Source: Syntrophomonadaceae bacterium (lineage in GTDB: Bacteria > Bacillota > Syntrophomonadia > Syntrophomonadales > Syntrophomonadaceae). Taken from it: DNA of 35,023 bases. Location: NCBI GenBank assembly GCA_012718855.1, contig JAAYBS010000017.1, forward strand, positions 1 through 35,023, read 5' to 3'. Below the pieces are notes generated by a model that was not told where the DNA came from, searched no databases, and saw only the letters and a program-made list of their open reading frames with translations. A program made the position numbers and the translations under genes. Every line of letters begins with the position of its first letter. The first letter of the stretch is position 1. This document shows positions 32,498 through 35,023 of this stretch, piece after piece.

Positions 32498-32797
32498 TTA
32501 AGTCCAGGCATTAAGTGATGTTTTGATTACATCCATACTGCTGACGAAATAGGCTAATCGTATAGCCTCTTTGATCTCCTCTTCAGTTGCTCCTGCTTCA
32601 CGGGCTTGCCCGGCAAGTACTTTTACCCCTGCTTCTGCACCTTTTAATGTATCAAGAGCCAACAAGATTAAATAGCGGGTTTTCTCATCAAGAACTGTTG
32701 TTGATATTGCTTTTTGTAACCCCTCTTTTATCAAAGCATAATATTCGCTATCATAATCGTTCATTTTTTCAACAAACCACGGCAGCTTGCCATCCAT
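32498..32797 (-). CDS. Carboxymuconolactone decarboxylase-family protein lacking redox cysteines
   Basis: A 99-aa helical protein of the CMD/AhpD family. The characteristic part is KTRYLILLALDTLKGAEAGVKVLAGQAREAGATEEEIKEAIRLAYF. AhpD-type members have a CxxC-plus-His redox centre where this protein has AEAGVKVLAGQA, so a peroxide-reducing or disulfide role is unlikely. The real function is unknown; decarboxylase activity should not be assumed. GGGGGG upstream is the ribosome-binding site. Upstream gene of a probable two-gene operon with the HAD hydrolase. Confidence 0.82.
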   Translation of the reverse strand: MDGKLPWFVEKMNDYDSEYYALIKEGLQKAISTTVLDEKTRYLILLALDTLKGAEAGVKVLAGQAREAGATEEEIKEAIRLAYFVSSMDVIKTSLNAWT

Positions 32798-32830
32798 AAA
32801 CTACCAGCCCCCCTATAGGTATTATCTACT

Positions 32831-32859
32831 ATTATAGGCAACTGTTGGAGCAGGGGCAA
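32831..32859 (-). promoter_or_regulatory. Candidate sigmaA promoter of the CMD-HAD operon
   Basis: On the minus strand TTGCCC (32859-32854), 17 bp, then TATAAT (32836-32831), about 35 nt before the CMD start codon. Confidence 0.5.
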
Positions 32860-32973
32860 ATAATTAAATGCTATCATCAGTATTTAGAAATTTATTTTTC
32901 CATAAAGCAGGAAATTATGGTAATTTATAGAACTTACTTTATTGACACATTTTTACCTAAAGGAGGAGCAGGC

Positions 32974-34206
32974 ATGTTTTTTACTTTCCTTAACAAAGAA
33001 GAACCCCGTTTCCTGGACCAATCAGTTATGTTGGCCTACAAACCTGCTGAGGTTTTGTATTATTTTTATAATCGTCCCTTGTATATAACACTAAATGATT
33101 TTTATGCTATTGAACTGGAGTTGGCTTCCGGGAGTGAGCAGGCAGATAATGCACATTCATGGTTTAATCTGATTGAAGAACAATTGGAGGCAGTTGAAAG
33201 TCTAATCCCTTTTTCACAAAACGATTTTCTTGTAACCCTGGGGCCGTATTATTATCCGGTTACCAATTCCCGTTTTTATTTTATAAAAAATCGACCGGTT
33301 GACTCAGTATCCTTAACGGCCTCTGATTTATCAGTATTAGAAGAATTGGCCGTTTCACCACCAATTAATAACAAATTACAGCAATATGCCAAAACTCGTA
33401 AAGCACGCAAAGCTCTTAAAACTAATGATGAAATAATAACTGATATAGTAATGTGCATGCAGAGCCTTAAGGAAATAGAACAATTGAATCGTCATAGTAA
33501 CTATTTACGCAACGTTCTTTTACAAAGACAATACTTGATTGATCAAACTGAACTTTGCCCGGCAGAGCCTGATAATTCACCCTTAAAACCGATTCGAAAT
33601 GAAACTGTTAACAGCCTGGCAGATAATATCATCTCCTTTAGCCGCGTTAATCGCTGGAAAAAGCGGTCTGCCATTGATGAAGGCAGTCGTTTTAATCATG
33701 AAATGAAAGTATACATAATTCGTTATCGGGAATATGAAAAGGCGTGTGAGAGATATAAGATGGCTCTTGAGGATTGGAGTCTGACTTCTCAGGCCCTGCT
33801 GGATAATTGTCTTAATGAAATAAAAAAGGTTGAAGATATGTTGAAAGCTGCTAAAGGCAAAGAAGATATTTACCTTTCAATTTTAAACCGCTCACCTATT
33901 CATAACGATTATCAAAATCTGGATACATTGGCCATGTTCAAATATTTTCTGGAAACCGGCCGGGCATCTAATTTACAGGAATGCATGAATTTATTTGAAG
34001 AAGAAAAACATTGGAATGAGATTAAAGCCGGTCAGGACCGTATCGAAAACACCATATATTTTCTGCAAAATTGCTCTGAACCGGGGCGTTTGGCCAGTGA
34101 AGAACTGGATGCTATTGTTAAACAACAGCAGGGGGTTAATCAATCCAATCTCTCTGCTATTTATGAATCAAATCAGCAATCGGAACTGTCAAGCGTTGCT
34201 CGCTGA
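32974..34206 (+). CDS. Hypothetical protein, helical, unknown function
   Basis: A 410-aa protein that I do not recognise. The start is ATG at 32974 after AAAGGAGGAG; the track start at 32845 is 43 codons upstream without such a site. The first 130 residues are mixed and aromatic-rich (YYFYNRPLYITLNDFYAIELE, FLVTLGPYYYPVTNSRFYFI). From about residue 130 to 400 it is strongly helical and charged, with likely coiled coils (REYEKACERYKMALEDW, NEIKKVEDMLKAAKG). A C-terminal block YFLETGRASNLQECMNLFEEEKHWNE resembles a short motif in Firmicute phage-like or cytoskeletal hypotheticals. There is no signal peptide or membrane helix. Its end overlaps the convergent Lgt-like gene by 34 bp. Confidence 0.75.
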   Translation: MFFTFLNKEEPRFLDQSVMLAYKPAEVLYYFYNRPLYITLNDFYAIELELASGSEQADNAHSWFNLIEEQLEAVESLIPFSQNDFLVTLGPYYYPVTNSRFYFIKNRPVDSVSLTASDLSVLEELAVSPPINNKLQQYAKTRKARKALKTNDEIITDIVMCMQSLKEIEQLNRHSNYLRNVLLQRQYLIDQTELCPAEPDNSPLKPIRNETVNSLADNIISFSRVNRWKKRSAIDEGSRFNHEMKVYIIRYREYEKACERYKMALEDWSLTSQALLDNCLNEIKKVEDMLKAAKGKEDIYLSILNRSPIHNDYQNLDTLAMFKYFLETGRASNLQECMNLFEEEKHWNEIKAGQDRIENTIYFLQNCSEPGRLASEELDAIVKQQQGVNQSNLSAIYESNQQSELSSVAR

Positions 34207-35018
34207 GATCTAAAGCGTAATATCAGAAGGATTATTGATAGCGATATTATCATTAAATACAGCAATGGGTAAAACCATTCTGCTACGCTCAGGGTGCTGG
34301 CCGGTACTCTGAATAAACTATTTATCCAGCGGAACAGGGCAAATAACAGGGTAAATACTAGAAAGGGAACTCCGGATGGTACTTTTTTACGGGATAGGTA
34401 TATGACAATTATCGTTATAATCAGGGCTGCCAGAAGTTCATAAATTTGTGTGGGATGGATTCCCGGTGAATTGATTAAGGCCAATGGGAACAGGCTTTTC
34501 TTTTCTATTATACCGGGCAAATAATGCTTATAGGGTATGCTGCCCACCGGGAAATGAACTGCCCAGGGCAAACCAGTAATCCTGCCAAAACAGCAACCGT
34601 TTAAGTAACACCCTATACGCATCAATATTATCCCGATTCCCAGTCCGGGAGCTACACTATCTGCCAGAGGCCACGGGTCAAAGTGCAGCCACCGTGACAG
34701 AATAATCCCGGTTAGAGCAGCCAGTATTAACCCTCCCATCAGAGAAAACCCGGTTAAATGCAATGACCATAACTTAGCCGGGTTTTGCTGATAAATAAGC
34801 GGATTGGTGGCAAAGTGCAATAATCTGGCCCCTAGCGGTACTGCCAAAGCCATAGACATCAACACCAGAAGCGATTTTTTTAGTGGCAATTGTCTTTTTT
34901 TTATACCGGCATAACTTATTGCCAGAACTGCCGTACAAGCCAGCCAAAAAAACAACCGATAGCTGGATATGCCTATTGATAAATTAGACCAGAAAGTCAA
35001 TTCCAGGTAAGGATACAA
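34173..35018 (-). CDS. Lgt-like (prolipoprotein diacylglyceryl transferase family) membrane protein
   Basis: A membrane protein with about seven hydrophobic helices. The Lgt family segments are SLMGGLILAALTGI, then LGIGIILMRIGCYLNGCCFGRITGLPWAVHFP, and HPTQIYELLAALII near the middle. Classical Lgt has RIGNFINGE in the signature, while here it is RIGCYLNGCCFG. This variant marks a divergent Lgt-like branch, so activity on prolipoproteins is uncertain. The track start is a TTG only 5 bases from the window edge with no ribosome-binding site visible, so the true start may lie outside. The 3' end overlaps the convergent hypothetical gene. Confidence 0.8.
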   Translation of the reverse strand: MYPYLELTFWSNLSIGISSYRLFFWLACTAVLAISYAGIKKRQLPLKKSLLVLMSMALAVPLGARLLHFATNPLIYQQNPAKLWSLHLTGFSLMGGLILAALTGIILSRWLHFDPWPLADSVAPGLGIGIILMRIGCYLNGCCFGRITGLPWAVHFPVGSIPYKHYLPGIIEKKSLFPLALINSPGIHPTQIYELLAALIITIIVIYLSRKKVPSGVPFLVFTLLFALFRWINSLFRVPASTLSVAEWFYPLLYLMIISLSIILLILRFRSQRATLDSSDC

Positions 35019-35023
35019 ACAAA

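Noticed and set aside
32940-32976. TTGACA at about 32942 as a promoter of the hypothetical gene
   Set aside because: The -10 would fall on the ribosome-binding site and start codon, and no TATAAT-like box is there.

Overview
The window looks like chromosomal DNA of a spore-forming, syntrophic fatty-acid-oxidising Firmicute, most likely a Syntrophomonas-type member of the Syntrophomonadaceae. This is inferred from gene content and synteny; no database search was possible. The clues are a low-to-middling GC content, strong AGGAGG ribosome-binding sites, a polA-mutM-ytaF-coaE block as in Bacillus, an alpha/beta small acid-soluble spore protein (SASP), a TRAP (mtrB) gene, and many acyl-CoA genes (two unrelated CoA-transferase families, an acyl-CoA ligase, two crotonases and a 3-hydroxybutyryl-CoA dehydrogenase).

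Layout. 1-83: tRNA-Leu(GAG) on the minus strand with a consensus promoter. 201-9092: a minus-strand block with an oligopeptide-binding-like protein, a lytic transglycosylase, coaE, ytaF, mutM, polA, and an ECF sigma factor with its membrane anti-sigma factor. 9337-11957: an operon of two CoA-transferases from unrelated families. It is preceded by a well-matched -24/-12 (sigma-54) promoter, a 15-bp inverted repeat, and a divergent PAS-AAA-Fis sigma-54 activator (12381-13817). 13885-13969: tRNA-Leu(CAA) with a perfect TTGACA-17-TATAAT promoter. 14262-17562: a GntR/YtrA-type repressor, an ABC ATPase and a large permease; the repressor apparently starts at ATT. 18018-23914: fatty-acid genes (acyl-CoA ligase, a dienoyl-CoA-isomerase-like crotonase, hbd, ech) interspersed with a molybdenum-binding Mop protein, a small secreted protein and dispersed palindromic repeats. 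24407-30871: minus-strand pyk, pfkA, mtrB and dnaE. 30892-35018: a YbaK-type deacylase, a SASP absent from the ORF track, a HAD phosphatase, a cysteine-less CMD-family protein, an unrecognised 410-aa protein, and an Lgt-like membrane protein that may continue past the right edge.

How it fits together. The ligase and CoA-transferases would activate carboxylic acids to CoA thioesters. Crotonases and Hbd carry out the middle steps of beta-oxidation; acyl-CoA dehydrogenase and thiolase are not in this window. The most coherent regulatory unit is the sigma-54 activator / inverted repeat / -24/-12 promoter / CoA-transferase pair, which looks like a substrate-sensing switch for an unknown acid. Several housekeeping enzymes carry unusual residues at key positions: phosphofructokinase with Lys where Asp103 is expected, pyruvate kinase with Asp for His in its C-terminal swivel domain, and DNA polymerase I with conservative Asp for Glu changes in motifs A and C. 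No CRISPR array, insertion sequence, prophage or rRNA was seen.
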